This document shows positions 63,203 to 64,000 of a DNA stretch of 64,000 bases, piece by piece (position 1 is the first letter of the stretch; every line of letters starts with the position of its first letter). The stretch is taken from contig NZ_JBFTXJ020000014.1 of NCBI RefSeq assembly GCF_041379945.2, forward strand, positions 55,169 to 119,168, written 5' to 3'. The DNA comes from Aneurinibacillus sp. REN35 (lineage in GTDB: Bacteria > Bacillota > Bacilli > Aneurinibacillales > Aneurinibacillaceae). A program made the position numbers and the translations under genes. Below the pieces are notes generated by a model, which had not been told where the DNA came from, made no database searches, and saw only the letters and a program-made list of their open reading frames with translations.

Positions 63203-64000
63203 TTAGTAGTGTGGTAAGCCGGAAGCGGTGCTGCTATCACGGCAGCCGCAGCTGTCTTTATGGCCCGGTTGCACCGGCATTCCGTATGGTGCCTGCGGAA
63301 ATCCGTACCCTTGAGGAGCGGTGTAGGGATTGCCCTGCATCATAGGAGAGTGCATATACGGATTCATAAGATTCGACGTTGCTTTCGGATATCCTTCTTG
63401 CATACCATAGGGCATGCTGCCATAATGCGGCATTGGTAGCGGCATGTTCGGCATCGCTGATTCCGGCATGGCCGATTGCATAGGAAGCTGTATGTTCGGC
63501 ATTGCATGCGGCATCATGTGAGGCATCATCGATGAGTCGCCGTGCATAGAGGATTCGCATCCTGCTTCTCCCTTTTTCTTTTTATATTTCACTTTTTCTT
63601 TCTTTTTCTCTTTCATCATGCAGGGAGTTTCTACGTTCGGCATTGCATACGGCATCATATGAGGCGGAGTTGGCGGCATTGGAAAAGGCGGACATACCAT
63701 GATCGGATGCATGAACATAGGATGAGGCGGCATTATAGGCATCTGCATATTAGGCATGGGTTGCTGCGCCTGCATCTCAGGCATCGTAGGCATCATAGGC
63801 ATCTGCATATTAGGCATGGGTTGCTGCGCCTGCATCTCAGGCATCGTAGGCATCATAGGCATCTGCATATTAGGCATGGGTTGCTGCGCCTGCATCTCAG
63901 GCATCGTAGGCATCATAGGCATCTGCATATTAGGCATGGGTTGCTGCGCCTGCATCTCAGGCATCGTAGGCATCATAGGCATCTGCATATTAGGCATGGG
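63203..64000 (-). CDS. Met/Pro-rich, probable SafA-like spore coat protein, 5' end outside the window
   Basis: 265 residues are visible, ending at a stop at 63203; the start lies beyond base 64000. From the right edge inward: perfect 20-residue repeats (MPNMQMPMMPTMPEMQAQQP), a His/Pro/Met-rich stretch, a strongly basic segment (KEKKKEKVKYKKKKGE), more Met/Pro sequence, and a Cys-containing end DSCGCRDSSTASGLPHY. SafA proteins have an N-terminal LysM domain and a Met/Pro/Asn-rich tail, and safA lies near pheA in B. subtilis. The LysM part is not in view, so the name is a guess from composition and neighbourhood with a CotS-type gene. Confidence 0.6.
   Translation of the reverse strand, partial: PMPNMQMPMMPTMPEMQAQQPMPNMQMPMMPTMPEMQAQQPMPNMQMPMMPTMPEMQAQQPMPNMQMPMMPTMPEMQAQQPMPNMQMPIMPPHPMFMHPIMVCPPFPMPPTPPHMMPYAMPNVETPCMMKEKKKEKVKYKKKKGEAGCESSMHGDSSMMPHMMPHAMPNIQLPMQSAMPESAMPNMPLPMPHYGSMPYGMQEGYPKATSNLMNPYMHSPMMQGNPYTAPQGYGFPQAPYGMPVQPGHKDSCGCRDSSTASGLPHY
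63735..64000. repeat. Perfect 60-bp tandem repeat within the Met/Pro-rich gene
   Basis: From 63735 to the edge the sequence repeats with period 60 without any mismatch, at least 4.4 copies. The first difference is at 63734 (T instead of C). Each unit encodes 20 residues, so the frame is preserved. The array continues past the window. Confidence 0.97.

Noticed and set aside
63735..64000. Regular 60-bp repeats, considered as a CRISPR array
   Set aside because: The repeat has no variable spacers; every base of the period is identical and it stays in one open reading frame encoding 20-residue units.

Overview
This window looks like the chromosome of an endospore-forming, low-to-mid GC Gram-positive of the order Bacillales, most like the Aneurinibacillus/Brevibacillus side of the Paenibacillaceae. 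That placement is inferred from gene content and order; no database was searched. The backbone follows the order known from Bacillus subtilis: hemD-hemB-hemL, spoVID, ysxE-like, valS, folC, a prepilin-peptidase slot (comC), spoIIB, maf, radC, mreBCD, minCD, spoIVFA-spoIVFB, rplU-prp-rpmA, spo0B, obg, pheB/thrR, pheA. Lineage-specific blocks are inserted into it.

Layout. 1-3.0 kb: end of the heme operon. 3.1-4.4 kb: an ATP-grasp-like gene behind a near-perfect Fnr/Crp-type box. 4.5-8.0 kb: spore coat genes (SpoVID and two degenerate CotS-type kinases). 8.0-10.9 kb: a compact cbb3-like terminal oxidase operon. 10.9-13.0 kb: a 32-residue membrane peptide and an FtsX/MacB-type ABC exporter. 13.0-18.9 kb: a valine T-box, valS, folC, murC. 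18.9-37.0 kb: a type IV pilus region in the place where B. subtilis has only comC. It holds a 1413-residue secreted protein, three minor pilins on the minus strand, and on the plus strand an acidic membrane protein, a VanW-domain protein and pilB-pilT-pilC-pilA-pilD-pilM-pilN-pilO. 37-49.7 kb: spoIIB, maf, radC, the mre/min/rodA shape and division genes, spoIVFA/FB, RNase G and the L21-Prp-L27 operon. 49.8-54.1 kb: a pyruvate-oxidase-type ThDP enzyme, spo0B, obg and an unknown gene. 54.1-56.5 kb: an ECF sigma factor with its anti-sigma factor. 56.5-61.4 kb: ThrR-like ACT regulator, hom-thrC-thrB, pheA. 61.4-64 kb: an unknown anchored protein, a CotS-type kinase, and the C-terminal part of a Met/Pro-rich, SafA-like coat protein built on perfect 60-bp repeats that run off the window.

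How the genes work together. Three themes share the locus: cell-envelope growth and division (murC, mreBCD, rodA, minCD), sporulation (spoVID, CotS-type proteins, spoIIB, spoIVFA/FB, spo0B, the SafA-like protein) and surface appendages (the pil cluster). PilD can serve both pilus prepilins and competence pseudopilins. The pilus set has the inner-membrane motor and alignment proteins (PilB, T, C, M, N, O) but no PilQ or PilP in this window, as expected for a monoderm.

The most novel-looking material is the pilus island with its convergent giant secreted protein, whose N-terminal module is duplicated; a perfect 12-bp inverted repeat over the mreB -35 region; an inverted repeat bracketing the ABC exporter promoter; and the perfect 60-bp coding repeats at the right edge. 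I found no tRNA, rRNA, insertion sequence, prophage or CRISPR array.
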